Origin: Saccharomycopsis fibuligera x Saccharomycopsis cf. fibuligera | Taxonomy: Eukaryota > Ascomycota > Saccharomycetes > Ascoideales > Saccharomycopsidaceae | Direction: 5' to 3' | Length of the DNA: 64,000 nucleotides | Assembly (NCBI GenBank): GCA_001936135.1 | Contig: CP012817.1 | Location: 434,001 to 498,000 of the forward strand | Shown: one piece after another, positions 29,920 through 41,700 of the stretch | How positions within the stretch are numbered: the stretch's first letter is position 1 | Layout: each line of letters starts with the position of its first letter | Made by a program: the position numbers and the translations under genes | Notes under the pieces: generated by a model | Seen by the model: only the letters and a program-made list of their open reading frames with translations | Databases searched by the model: none | What the model was told of the DNA's origin: nothing

Positions 29920-30800
29920 TACTTGGTTGGAATAAATGCTTGGGTTAGCTTTTCTCAGAATGCGTACTTTATATTGTTAATTCAGCTTAGCTGAATGATA
30001 TGAAAGAGGGTCTGTTTGTCAATTTGTTTGTTTTCTAGGTGTGTGCTATATATAATTTATGTATAGTCTTCCAAAATGAAAATAATGTTGGGGACTATGT
30101 TATGGGTTTTCTTATGGGTTTTTTGTTATACATATTATTATTAGTTTCAGTTTTCGTAGGATACATTGTAATCATGGGGTTTGGGCAGCGAGCAACAATT
30201 TTTTTTTTGCCATTTGTTTCATTTTCTGGTGTATATATAAACTTCGTTAATATGTTGGGCTTACTTATTTGTTAACTGATATCTATATCCACAGATGCGT
30301 ATAGATAAACTCACTATGAAGTGCTCAATTTGATGCAGGATCAGTAGAATTTACTCAATGCCTACAAGTTGATGATTTATATGGTAAATGAAATTTATAT
30401 TTATTAAGTGTCAAGATGCAATGAATAATTGCAGCATATTTGTTTGAAAAAAAAGTTAATTTAATAAGAGTATTGACCTGAAAAGAAGTACCAGCATCTA
30501 AATAGGACCAATAGAAAAAACTTTAATAAGCAAGAAGAAAAAAGTTTAAGATAAAAACTAATACATGCACGAATCCCAATAAAAAGCTTGACGAAAGCAG
30601 AAAACATAAAAACATAACAATGTGCGAAAAAAATAATATAACCAGCCAAAAGACAACACCAAACTTGCGAAGTTCTGAAAAAAACGAAAAAAACCTAATT
30701 TTGAAAAAAAAGAAAAAAAACATAAAAAAAAAGATGCAACAACCAAATAAAATATGGGAAAAGAGAGAATGATAAAATGCAAAAATAGGGTTTGCAGAAC
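29920..30800. other. Convergent 3' region of the SNA-type and LRR genes
   Basis: AT-rich, with A-rich runs at about 30630-30735. Open frames here are made of low-complexity A/T tracts and carry no family features. Confidence 0.5.
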
Positions 30801-33176
30801 TTATCTGCAATTATAACAAAATGATGAGAATCCGCTAGCTCTGTAGATACTGATCTCCGGATTGAGAGTGTTCAAATAAGCAACATCTATGTTTTTATTT
30901 CCATTGACATGAAGATGCTGCAAGTCCGGTAAAGATTCTAATCCTTCACATCGACTAATTTTGTTGTTGTTCAAATTCAAAATTTGCAACTTTTTCAAAT
31001 GATCAACATTTTCAATTTTCTCAATCTCATTGTCGTTCAAAAATACAGCAGTTAATTTATTCAAGCCATCGAGATTTTCAAGTACAGTAAGTGAGTTTTC
31101 ATTCAAATAAAGCTGATTCAAATTCTCCAAGTGGGACAAATTCTCAATTTTGGAAATTTGGTTTCTAGTTAAATAAAGACGTTCAATACTTGATAAACTT
31201 TCCAAATTCTCAATTTTGCTTATCTTGTTGGTATGAACAGATAAAACCTTGAGGTTATTAAGGTTTTCTAAATTTTCGAGCTTGGAAATTTCATTGTTAG
31301 ACAAATCAAAATTAGATAAATTTGGCAAATCAAATGATTTCGGTACTGATGCAATTTTATTATTAGCCAATGACAACCCTTTCAAAGACTTAGCGTTACT
31401 CAAATTCACAATGTTGGTGATTTGGTTGCCGCAAAGATTGAGAATCGATAGATCATTAAAGTGAGCAAAAACTTGATTGAGCTCGCTGATTTGATTATTG
31501 TTTACAAACAACTCTTTGATTTGTGTTTGGTTATCCAAGTTTTCCAAAGTTTGAAGCTTATTATAGCTTAGGTTTAATCTGGTCAAGTTCTGAAGAGAAT
31601 CAATATTCTGGATTTTGTCAACTTGATTATATGATAAATCCAAATGACGCAAATTTCTCAAATGATTTAATTGCTCAATACCGGTAGCTTCATTTCTTTT
31701 GAGACTTAAATCTTGCAAGTTTGGTAAGTTAGGGAAGTTTTCCAAACTGCTAATTAAGTTATTAGAAAGTGACAACACTTCCAAATTTTCACAACCATCC
31801 AAGTTTTCAACTTTGGATATGACGTTGTCAGTAAAATTCAATACTCTCAAGTTGTGTAATTCCAGCAAGTTTTCTATTTTGATGATTTTGTTAGATGCAA
31901 TATTAATTTCACGAAGTTCCTTCAAATTTTCTAAATCGTGTAATCTCATAATTTCATTGTTTGCTAAGTCTAAAAGTTGCAAGGAATGGCAGTTTTCAAG
32001 ATTCGAAATCTGACAAAGTCTATTATCGTTCAAGTATAATGTTTTCAAGCTAGTTAAGTTTAACATATCGTCTCCAATTTCTCGAATTTTATTACAACCA
32101 AGATTCAAAATTCTTAGCTTCGATAAATTGCTCATATTTTCAATCTTTGTAATCAGGTTGAAAAATAATTGCAAATTTTTTAAATGTCTTAATTCGCTCA
32201 AGTTTTCAATTTTGCCAATTTGGTTTTCAACTAACACTAAATGTTCTAATTTTCGTAGTTTGTGCAAATTTTGAAGTTTGGTTAGTTGATTATAACTTAA
32301 ATTTAACTCTCTTAATTGTGGTAAATCAATAGGCTCATGGAGCTTTGTTAAAAGATTTTTAGAAAGATCCAAAACCTGCAAATTTGGTAAATATTTGTGA
32401 GATAAGTTTGTAAATGACTCAATATAGTTACCATCAAGGTACAAGTGTCTCAACATCGGAAGTTTGAAATTCTTGCCATCCAAAACCTTAAATTCATAGT
32501 TTACAGTCAATGATGTTAACGATTTGAGATTGAATCTGGTGAAATCAACCAAAGTATCTTTATCCTGAAATTTGACCATCAAGTTTTGTAGTTTGTTTTC
32601 ATTGACAATATTTATGTTGTCGTCGCTGTTAAAAACAGTGTATTTGGTTATTTGTAGATGGTCAACTTTAAGTTTCAAGTATGGACAGCTAACCTCAAGA
32701 GATATTAAGCTGCTAACGCCGTTTATAAACTCAGAGAGTTCAAATAACTTGTTTTCATCTTCAATCAAATGTTTGCAACAATAGTTTTCCTTGTGACCAC
32801 CAGCGAAAGGAGTATTACCGTCCTGGTAGTCACATTTTATGGATAAATTTTTTATTGAGTGCTTAAACTCGACCAAGTGAGATAACGACTGCAAGAAACA
32901 AACACAAAGAAAACCAGAGCCCGGATCTTTGCAGAAGAAAAATTCACCAATTCTTACCGTATTCTCATTAAGACTGTCGAGTTGAGCTTTATTCAATTCT
33001 AATATGCTTTTGGTAATAAAAATGACATTTTCAAAGAGCATGGTGTTCAAAACGCTCCTGATGGTGACGTTGACGGCGGCTAAGTGGTGGTACAAGCAAC
33101 TCAAGTCGGAAATGTCGAGCTGGTTGAGTACTTGCCACACAACCTCGTTTGGTAGGCGGTCTATGGATAATGACAT
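30801..33176 (-). CDS. F-box-like protein with 24 SDS22-type leucine-rich repeats
   Basis: A 791-residue protein. The N-terminus (SIDRLPNEVVWQVLNQLDISDLSCL, residues 4-28) resembles an F-box. A linker follows, then from about 240 to 780 I count 24 leucine-rich repeats of about 22 residues with the xIxxIENLxxLxxLxxLxLxxN pattern of SDS22-like proteins. The tail ends FSSFCYNCR. F-box plus LRR suggests a substrate adaptor for SCF ubiquitin ligase; that is inference. CTG-clade genomes hold an expanded family of such LRR proteins (IFA/FGR38 type in C. albicans) of unknown function, and this gene may belong there. I do not recognise a Saccharomyces orthologue. Confidence 0.8.
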   Translation of the reverse strand: MSLSIDRLPNEVVWQVLNQLDISDLSCLYHHLAAVNVTIRSVLNTMLFENVIFITKSILELNKAQLDSLNENTVRIGEFFFCKDPGSGFLCVCFLQSLSHLVEFKHSIKNLSIKCDYQDGNTPFAGGHKENYCCKHLIEDENKLFELSEFINGVSSLISLEVSCPYLKLKVDHLQITKYTVFNSDDNINIVNENKLQNLMVKFQDKDTLVDFTRFNLKSLTSLTVNYEFKVLDGKNFKLPMLRHLYLDGNYIESFTNLSHKYLPNLQVLDLSKNLLTKLHEPIDLPQLRELNLSYNQLTKLQNLHKLRKLEHLVLVENQIGKIENLSELRHLKNLQLFFNLITKIENMSNLSKLRILNLGCNKIREIGDDMLNLTSLKTLYLNDNRLCQISNLENCHSLQLLDLANNEIMRLHDLENLKELREINIASNKIIKIENLLELHNLRVLNFTDNVISKVENLDGCENLEVLSLSNNLISSLENFPNLPNLQDLSLKRNEATGIEQLNHLRNLRHLDLSYNQVDKIQNIDSLQNLTRLNLSYNKLQTLENLDNQTQIKELFVNNNQISELNQVFAHFNDLSILNLCGNQITNIVNLSNAKSLKGLSLANNKIASVPKSFDLPNLSNFDLSNNEISKLENLENLNNLKVLSVHTNKISKIENLESLSSIERLYLTRNQISKIENLSHLENLNQLYLNENSLTVLENLDGLNKLTAVFLNDNEIEKIENVDHLKKLQILNLNNNKISRCEGLESLPDLQHLHVNGNKNIDVAYLNTLNPEISIYRASGFSSFCYNCR

Positions 33177-33801
33177 GGCAGTGTTGATTAATGATGATGC
33201 TATGTGATGAAAGCGAAAGTATGGATTTAGTGCCGACAGTATGCTACTTGCTTCCTGAGATGGATCCAGGGAAAAGAAAGCAGGGCATGTGCTATACTAT
33301 ATAAAAATTTTCCTTTTTGTTCACTACTTGTGAGTAAAAAAGATGAGTTTTGCCAATAAACGCTTTCTCTTACTCCGATGGACAGCCCTGCAGGCTTGCG
33401 CATGGGCACTAGAAAAGAAACATCAAACAGTTACGTAATGGCTATTTTTTTCCGGCATAAAACACAAACCGCAGTACTGCGCTGCACAACTACTGCACAT
33501 CAGCGTCACCACTCAAATCACACAACCGGCTATGGCCAGGTGGCGCCGAACGAAGTCGCTGGTGTCTGCTAGTGGAAAAGGGGTAGTGCTCTTGTATTTT
33601 AAGGGCATAATAATTGTTTGAACAATAATGCACAAACAAAAAAGTGGTAGTTGTTTTTTTGAAGCCAGTGGTGGTAAGGTGGGCTGCAAACGTAGTGTTA
33701 ACCGCTATAAATGTCAGTTTTGTAACAGCATAACGGGTTGACCATCTATTAAACGCCTGGCTGCCAAAGTGCACAAGCATACAAGGGGTACACCACCCGG
33801 T

Positions 33802-33841
33802 GTTATGAGCCGCAAAAAATACATATTATGCGGCTCATAAC
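33802..33841. repeat. Perfect 13-bp inverted repeat (hairpin)
   Basis: GTTATGAGCCGCA at 33802-33814 and TGCGGCTCATAAC at 33829-33841, with a 14-nt A/T loop. Confidence 0.9.
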
Positions 33842-33886
33842 TGCATGCACGGTCAGGAAAAACTCGGGCGACAGGCTACTTTGCTA

Positions 33887-33946
33887 TTGTTTATAGCTGT
33901 TTGTTGTTGTTTATAGCTGTTTGTTGTTGTTTATAGCTGTTTGTTA
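33887..33946 (+). repeat. 20-bp tandem repeat, three copies
   Basis: Unit TTGTTTATAGCTGTTTGTTG, followed by a T run. Confidence 0.9.
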
Positions 33947-34677
33947 TTGTTTTTTTTTAGCACTAGTAGTATGTGCGAGTAGCACTAGCAGGCGTGCAGT
34001 TCCAGCCACGACGCGACAAAACTCGGCCACCAATACCACTTTCTCGGCATTTTTGTTGATATCGATTTCGGAGAAGAGGTAGCTCCAACTATGATTATGG
34101 CGGACTCAGAATTATTGAAAGGCAGTTTGCTCCGAATAGTATCAATTTTCGACATAGTCCAATACACCCATAGACGTTGCATATTAATCCATAGCTTGCT
34201 TTAGGAAATAGTCAAACTTGTCTTAAAATCGTGGAACCACGGGTCGAGAACATTATTTGCGAAACGCTAATTGAGCGCCACTACTGCAAGCAGACAATCA
34301 TCCTGGCGCACCCCAGTATAGGGCGCGCGCTCTTCAGTCAGACTGTCAATCTTTAATGAAGTCAATATTACTGAAATGCTTTTATCTTGCAGGCTGCAAT
34401 GTCTTCAAATTGTATTTGGCCCCTCTCTCGAAGTCACGGTGTAGTACTCCTCATGCTAGACACTATTTCAGATAAGAACACTGATTGAAGCTGATGAAGT
34501 GACACAAAGACAAATTAGTTGAATAAGCGCTGAGATAGTGAGACTGTGAAGACAAAAAAAACCTTCTGCAGCCCCATGCATGAGTATATGTCAAAGGCGC
34601 GTGAAGATGAGAAGCACGATTTCATCATCAGTTTTTCTTGTGGCTATTGTTGTTTTTTCTTGTCTGTGGTCTTGGGT

Positions 34678-34718
34678 GCCAAACCCCAGCTTTTAATACA
34701 TAAAAGCTGGGATTTGGC
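34678..34718. repeat. 17-bp hairpin with one mismatch and 7-nt loop
   Basis: The left arm is GCCAAACCCCAGCTTTT and the right arm AAAAGCTGGGATTTGGC. The loop is AATACAT. It lies in a gene-free region. Confidence 0.9.
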
Positions 34719-35644
34719 TCAATAAGCTGTGTTCAAGTACTACAGTCTACTTGTCGGTTCTATTGTACCAAGTAGCCTGAAACAAAAAGTATGAATTAAC
34801 ACCATCCAGATCAATATGGAATGAGTTCAGCATGCTTTTAAATTATAATTATCATTTATCTGTTCATTTCTTTTGTTTCAATTTACACAGGAACTTTAAA
34901 TCAAGGTGTATTCAAAGGAGAAAGAGATCGCTATAAGCAAAGCTTTGAAAATAATTCACGGCTCGACAACACGGTATAATGTACGGCCAACTCTGTTGCA
35001 TCATAAGATTATATAATAGCCCTCCCATTTCTCCCCCGCAGCGAGATGCCATCTTGAAGTGTAATCAAATTAACTTTGGCAGACCTATCACCATTTACAA
35101 AAAAAAAAAATAAAAAAAATTTCGTAATAATTTTTGCCATGATAGTTCCAGCTGTGGCGTTACATTTAAATCTAACAACTCATTTCTCTTAGCTTAACTG
35201 ACAATTGTATAATAAATAGATTTTATATTAATCTTTTCGTCTTTACACCATTTAATTGCCCTATTGGTTGCTATTTGCTAAAAAGCAATCATTTGTAATC
35301 GCTACATAGCTGGCCAGCAACTGTGTAACTGTTGAAATGTAATCACCAACTTGCTGTTTTTTGCTCGTAAATATGCATGCGATCCACAGTTCTTGGTGTT
35401 GAGTTGAAGTATACGTTTTTTTTTCCACACGCATGATTTATTAACTATATATAATTGATAGAATTCAGAATCTTATAAACTTAACTATATAGCATATACA
35501 GTGTAGTTCAGTTGTTATCATACAGGGAAAACTTGAATAATTAAAAACCCCGCACAATGCACAACCATAATTATATCGGGTATTACCCGTCTTTACAGTT
35601 TGTATTACATATAAAGTGAATGAAACTTAAAAAATAATATAATT

Positions 35645-35759
35645 GGACGTGTGGCCGAGTGGTCCAAGGCGCTCGACTCAAGAGTTATTTCTCTTGCAGC
35701 TGACAAAGCTGAGTAATCGAGTCTCGAAAGAGGCATGAGTTCGAACCTCATCGCGTCCA
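35645..35759 (+). tRNA. tRNA-Leu(CAA) with 33-nt intron
   Basis: The acceptor is GGACGTG paired with CGCGTCC and the discriminator is A. The anticodon stem CTCGA/TCGAG holds the loop CTCAAG, interrupted after position 37 by an intron at 35683-35715. The anticodon CAA is at 35679-35681. The T arm is ATGAG-TTCGAAC-CTCAT. The mature tRNA is 82 nt. A T6 terminator follows at 35760. An intron at this place is usual for yeast tRNA-Leu(CAA). Confidence 0.95.
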
Positions 35760-36573
35760 TTTTTTTGCTTTTGTTCCAATATTTTTTCTATTTTTAGTTC
35801 CTCGGTTGTTCACGAACTGCTGATATGCCCCGCTAATAAAATACTAACGAAGTTTTCGCTTATATCAATTTACCTTATAATATAACTACTACTATTAGCT
35901 TATAGACTTTTTTTTTCTTATTAGTTATGTAAAGGTAACAAATTGATTTTGTGTTCGAAAAAAAATTAACACATTTTATTAGTTTATCTAAGAAATTTAA
36001 GATAAGACAGATTGATCTTATACAGTGCTTTTAATCTAGTGGGTTGGTAATCATGCACGCATACTAAACTTGAAAAAAACACTGCAGATTAATAGCCCGT
36101 GCTGTTATTGTATGGCTCCAGATACCATTCAGTGACATTTTAGAAGAGAGGAAACACTACAATGATCCTCAAGAGAACTGATTGTCGGAACCATAATGAA
36201 ATACCCATTAGCTGCCATCCCAAACTTTTGTCAAGTGTGAAAGACTCGTTAGTGTCTGAAATTACATATGTACACAGGTGTAATGTTTTTTTTTTTTCTT
36301 CTTGACCCAGACTTGTGGCTGATCGGCCGTTTGCATTATTACGGATGTTCCCACTGCATGCACTGGTCGCATCCATACTTGAGTAACATTCGAAACTAAA
36401 ACGGTCCTAGCTATACGCTAGACAACTTATGTATAAAGCTACCACAATTTCACCATGAATTTTATGGTTACTAAAGTGTTTCGAGAAAGAAACAAGTCAA
36501 AACCAAGCTATATAGTATTGAAAATTAACATACATAACATATCAACAGACGCTTTTCAACAACACAGCACATC
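35760..36573. promoter_or_regulatory. Intergenic region tRNA-Leu - PMP3-like gene
   Basis: AT-rich with no gene seen. The last 150 bp are the A/C-rich leader of the PMP3-like gene. Confidence 0.4.
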
Positions 36574-36920
36574 ATGTCCGAGTACAAAGAGTATCAAAAA
36601 GAAGAAGAATCAATTAACAGCTACAAAGAAGAAAAAAAAATTGGGCTTTGTTGTCATATTATTCTTGCTTTGTTGATATCTCCAGTGGCTGTATACATGT
36701 CAAGAGGGGCTACTTGCCAATTGTGGACAAATATTGCATTGTTCATCTTGTTGGGATTCCCTGGCATAATTCATGCTTTAGTTCTTGTATGTATTTTCCT
36801 TACACTTTTATAAAAAGACAAAACATTTCGGAAAGTAATGGATGTCAAAGCATTTTGGAAAGAAGTTTAAAACCATATTACTAACATACAATTTGTTTCC
36901 AGATTTTCAGAGATTTATGA
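36574..36920 (+). CDS. Pmp3-family small membrane proteolipid, two exons
   Basis: Exons 36574-36786 and 36903-36920 give 76 residues. The 116-nt intron has GTATGT, a TACTAAC branch site (36879-36885) and TTTCCAG. Unspliced, the frame would end in unrelated residues; spliced, it ends LVLIFRDL, matching the family C-terminus. A charged 22-residue N-terminus precedes two helices around SPVAVYMSRG and GFPGIIHALVLIF. Pmp3 proteins sit in the plasma membrane and affect membrane potential and cation tolerance in yeast. The usual PP before VAV is SP here. It is a paralogue of the gene at 29296. Confidence 0.87.
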
Positions 36921-37636
36921 TGACAACTTAGGGAAGCTCAATAAGAGATCAAATGGTTGGGACAACTTATAGATTTATCAACGACTTACTATAAAAATTT
37001 AATGAATTTTACTTATGGGCCCCTACCAATATTTGCTGGAGTTCTTTGAGAAGGTGCTGTTATTGTCATTGTTTGTATGATTGTCACATCAAGGTCACTG
37101 CTGCCACTGATGAGATATCTCAATTCTGCTGAGACTCAGTACTTTAGTTTATTCATTTTCATTTCAATTTTACTTTAGATTATGTTTGGCCTTTTTTTCT
37201 TTGCTTTTTGTTTAGGTTTTTTAAGATTACGGGTGTTTATTGTTTTAGTGTCTCTATAATTGCGAGAATAAAGCTGTAGCTAAAGTGTCAAAAGAAAGAA
37301 TCGTTAAGAGATGTAACCAAATGATTAGTACCGAAAAGTGATTGCTGTTTTGTATGCATATACCATTTTTACGGTACATTATATGGACAATAAATGGGCA
37401 GTACCCGGGTAATCAAGAATTTACATATACCAAAAAATATTTGCTTAAATATGCTATTTACTTTTTTGTATTTGAGCATCTCCAGATTATTTCTCAATTG
37501 TGACTATACATCATCGCTATCATCACCATAAGTAGTTTTCAATCTTTGACTCGGTGATAACAAGAAGCAGTAGAATACATACTGTCAAGGTAAATACAAT
37601 CAATTGTCAGATTAAACAACAATATAAAAGTTACAA
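36921..37636. other. Intergenic region PMP3-like - large acidic protein gene
   Basis: AT-rich, with no gene seen. The end holds the leader of the next gene (AATATAAAAG just before the ATG). Confidence 0.4.
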
Positions 37637-38761
37637 ATGACGGGCCCTGGTAGTTTTCCGCACCCGTTTTTGAATAATCGCAGTCGCCAAATAATTGCAA
37701 ATAATAGCAATAGTGATGATGATAAGAGTGCGTCCAAAGTGAGCAATACCCATAATACCAATAGTAATGGTAATAGGTCCAATAATCTACAAACTGAAAA
37801 TTTAAACTATGAAGAACAGAAAAGAACCACCAATATACTCAACTGGATGAATGCTTTAAAAACAAGAGCAATAAATGTCTTGGAAGAGCAAAAATTACAA
37901 GAATCTGAATTTCAGCAGCAATTGGAAGCAGAGAGGCAGAAAATCAAAATGAAGAAAATTTCTGATGACAGGTTATTGAAGTTTCATAATTTTGAAAAAC
38001 TTGGCAAGTTCTTGAATGAGCCTGAGTTGGATGTGACATCTGGGATATTTAATGAAAATAAACAACTGCAGAAACAGGAGCAACAATCACAAAGCGATAG
38101 TGAAAGCAATTTGTCTGATGAATCATACCACGAAAAAGACGCAGAGGAAGATAATGAATATGACTACGAGTACGACGACGATCAAAGAGAAGAAGGTTAT
38201 TATAATGGACATATTGAAAATCAACATGAAATACACAATATTAGTGATGATAAAATTCACGGAGGCCCTAATTATCATGAAGACATACGATCTCAAAGTA
38301 ATACCCCAATACGAGACGATGCGGAAGTCATTGATATTGATTCCTCTGAAGATAACATTCAATTACAACCTCATCAGCAACAGCAACCAGTGTCGCTATT
38401 ACAACCACAACTACTGCATTGGAATAATCAACAACCTATATACAACCAAAGCCAGAGCCATGCTCTACAACAGGACTATAATGATTGTCATAACATTAGG
38501 CCTCAACAACATAACAATTACATGAATGTTGATCCATATAAGTCAGATTATCAACGTGTATATGAAGGACACCGCGACGTTAGTAATTATTATCAAGGTC
38601 AAGAGGCAGAACATTTTGATGAAAAATATCACGATGATGAGGAGCAACATGATAGTTATGTAGACGAGTATGCACAGGAAATGTATAGTGAGGAAAGTAA
38701 CGGCGAAGAAAAGGAAGAAGAGGAAGAAGAGGAAGAAGAGGAAGAAGAGGAAGAAGAGGAG

Positions 38762-38799
<38 letters not shown>

Positions 38800-41700
38800 G
38801 GAGGAGAAAGAACAACAGGAAGAAGAAGTATTAAAAAAGACAGGCTATAATGACCGCCATGGTAACGTATATGCAGAAGAAGAACTTGAAAGAGAGGAAC
38901 AACAAGAACAACAAGAACGATACTCAACTAATGCAGATGAAACCTCTTACCAAGACTATCATACTGCTCAAAATTACTCACAGTTTAATGAATCAACGCA
39001 AATTTCAACAGAAAAGTTTGATCCAAAGAATCTTTTACCTGAGGATGTTGAAGAAATTGAAGAAATTCCATCTCATGATGAGGAAGAAGAAGAAGAAGAA
39101 GAAGAAGAAGAAGAAGAAGAAGAAGAAGAAGAAGAAGAAGAAGAAGAGCACGGCTATTACAGCCGTGATGAAGGCGAAGAAGAAGCCGATGAGGATGAGG
39201 TGAAATATGAAAATGAGAAAGAAAAAGAAGAAAAAGAGAAAGGCAATGTAGAACATCACAAACCGTATGATGAACAAATTAATCAGCATTTATATAATCA
39301 AGGATACGAAGATATTAATAATAGGGATATTAATACTATTGATGGAATTGAAAGCGACTATGATTACGAAAATAGCACCACCAATAGGGACATTTTCACT
39401 CTTGACGTAATTGACGGAGAAAACAATCCATACCAGCTGCCCAGTTCTTATGCGGAACAACTACATGATAAAGAAGATGAGCAGGAAAATCAAGCTTTTG
39501 ACAATAATGAACTAATAGCCCAAGCTATGCTTGCTGCTCAAAATCAACACACTCAGAACACTAGTACTACAGTTAACAACAGTGATACTCAACATGATCT
39601 TACTGGTAATTGGATTGATTCTACACAAGACATTATTCAAGAGGTTGACCCAACGGAAAATCAGATATCGGAAGCACAAAAAATATTTGTCCAACCACAA
39701 CAGCCAGTTGATGAAACGGCTCCAAGTGAGAATGCTAGAGACAGTGATAACAGGTTTGGAAATCAAACTGAGATAATAGTCACTGAGCAGAATTCTGAAG
39801 AGCAAAAGCAACTTTTCAATGAAGGAGAAAAAAATGCTGAATATGCTTCTATTGAAAGCGAGAGCCCATGTCAAGAAAGTCAAACAGGGGATGAAAAAAA
39901 AGATCTAGAACCGGAGCTACAAGAAGAGGAAACACAAGAAAAGGAAGAAAAGATGGGAGGGGAAATCATAAAAGAGAATGATTTAAAAGAAGAAAAAGCA
40001 CAGAATGAAGAGGAGCAGCCCAAGGAGCCAGCTTCACCGCCACCTCCTAGTGTATTTGGAAGTATTGATCCATTTGCATTCATTAATGATGTGACCCTGG
40101 CAGCAAATCGGGAGAGCGCCAATGATGAAGACCAAAGGGAATACGAGCACAATGAAAGCAATGCTTTCGAGCAGGAAAGTAAAAACAAAGAAAAAGAAGT
40201 CAAAGTGGGAGACGAATTTTCTCAGGATGATTCTCATACAGAGCCACTTTCATCAATGATTGAGAACACGGGAGAAGGACCTGCTTACTCAAAACGCTTG
40301 GCAAGAGCAGATGCAGAAGCCAATGCTACGGAAGTTCTAAGCGCAATGTCCACTCCTGATGCTCCAGTGAGCCATAATGAAATTGATCGTCAGGAAGTAA
40401 GCGAATCGAATAATGAAACCACTGATTTTGTGACCGCTTTAGATGCAAATGAATTAAAAGACCAAGAGAAGCTGACTTTATTTAATGAACGGCCAATGAA
40501 AACTGTTATTGATGAACACGATATTGCTGAGAATTTAAATGTTAGCATTGAAGATGTGGAATTTCAAAGTTTTATCAATAATTTGCAAGGTGATGAAGTT
40601 TCCCAATCGGATAAAGGAATTGTCTTGGAAAAGGATGAACAAGAAGGTAACATAGAAGCAGAGGTTTTTGAGTCAAATCAAAAAAGCAATGATGAGCAGC
40701 AGCAACAGCAGCAACAACAAGAAGAGATTGATAAAGAAAACGATGTTGAGATGACCTCTGTTAGCGATAAATACGATGATGAAACGGAATATATCAGCCA
40801 AGGTATAATCGAAGAACCAGAAAGCATTGAGCCACAAAGCGGATCAGAAAGTGAGAAAGCTGAAGCTGAAGTTGAAGAGCCCCAATCAATTGAGCCTGAA
40901 GAAAGTGCACAGAGAGAAGTAAACATTAAAGAAGTAGAAGTCGCCGTCGAGATAACTGGTGATATTGATGAGGGGCGGTCGCCGGTAAAGACTGAAGAAT
41001 CAATTGTTGTGGAACCAGCGACCCCAAGTCTTCCTGAGGCAAAGTCAAAGCTGGTGCCTAAAGGTGATCTGATGGTATGCGAAGAAATTGAAACCAACGT
41101 TACTATTTACAATGATGCGGAGGAAGAAATTGAAACATCAACAGAGACAATCACTATGGAGCATGCTCAAGTTGATGAGTCTGAGAAGCAGGAAACTGTA
41201 AGAACAGATTTGAAAGTTGATGAAGAGAAATTACAAAAGGAAAAACAAGAAGAACAAACAGATGTTGTGGAGGCAATTTCTCAAACTACTGAAAAGGAAA
41301 AATTCGAAATTGAAACTTATGAGAAGATTGACACAGTTATTTCTAAGCCAATTGAAGATGACAGTGAGGTTACTGACGTTGTTCAGGAGTCAAAACAAGT
41401 GGGTGAGATTTTGCTTCAGCAACAACAACCTAGCCTGGATAGCTCTTCAGATCAGGAGTCAGAAATAGCAGAAAATAGTAAAATTGAAGTTGAAGATAAT
41501 GTTGGTATTGATACGACTTCAAATGATCGTTCCAAAAAGCGTAAGATTGACGAGATTGAAATTGAAAAGCTACCGTTAACATTCAAAAAATTGAGAAAGT
41601 TCTTTGGTTCCTTTATGCCTTGGATACCTAGGCAAAAAAATCATGATCATATTACCGATAGAGCGAAAGCCTCCACTGACAGTATTATGTTTGAGAACTC

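Larger units (their letters stand above)
33177..35644. other. 2.5-kb gene-free region with hairpins and repeats
   Basis: No convincing gene on either strand. Distinct features are the 13-bp perfect hairpin at 33802-33841, a 20-bp tandem repeat at 33887-33946, the 17-bp imperfect hairpin at 34678-34718 and an A-rich run at about 35099-35120. The first part is the promoter of the LRR gene. Confidence 0.5.

Noticed and set aside
30039-30275. Hydrophobic 78-codon ORF downstream of the SNA-type gene
   Set aside because: T-rich composition alone explains the hydrophobicity, the start is not ATG, and it sits in a convergent 3' region.
38543-39289. Minus-strand ORFs rich in Phe/Leu opposite the large acidic protein
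   Set aside because: They are the complement of the Glu-coding (GAR)n tracts, so they are shadows of the real gene.
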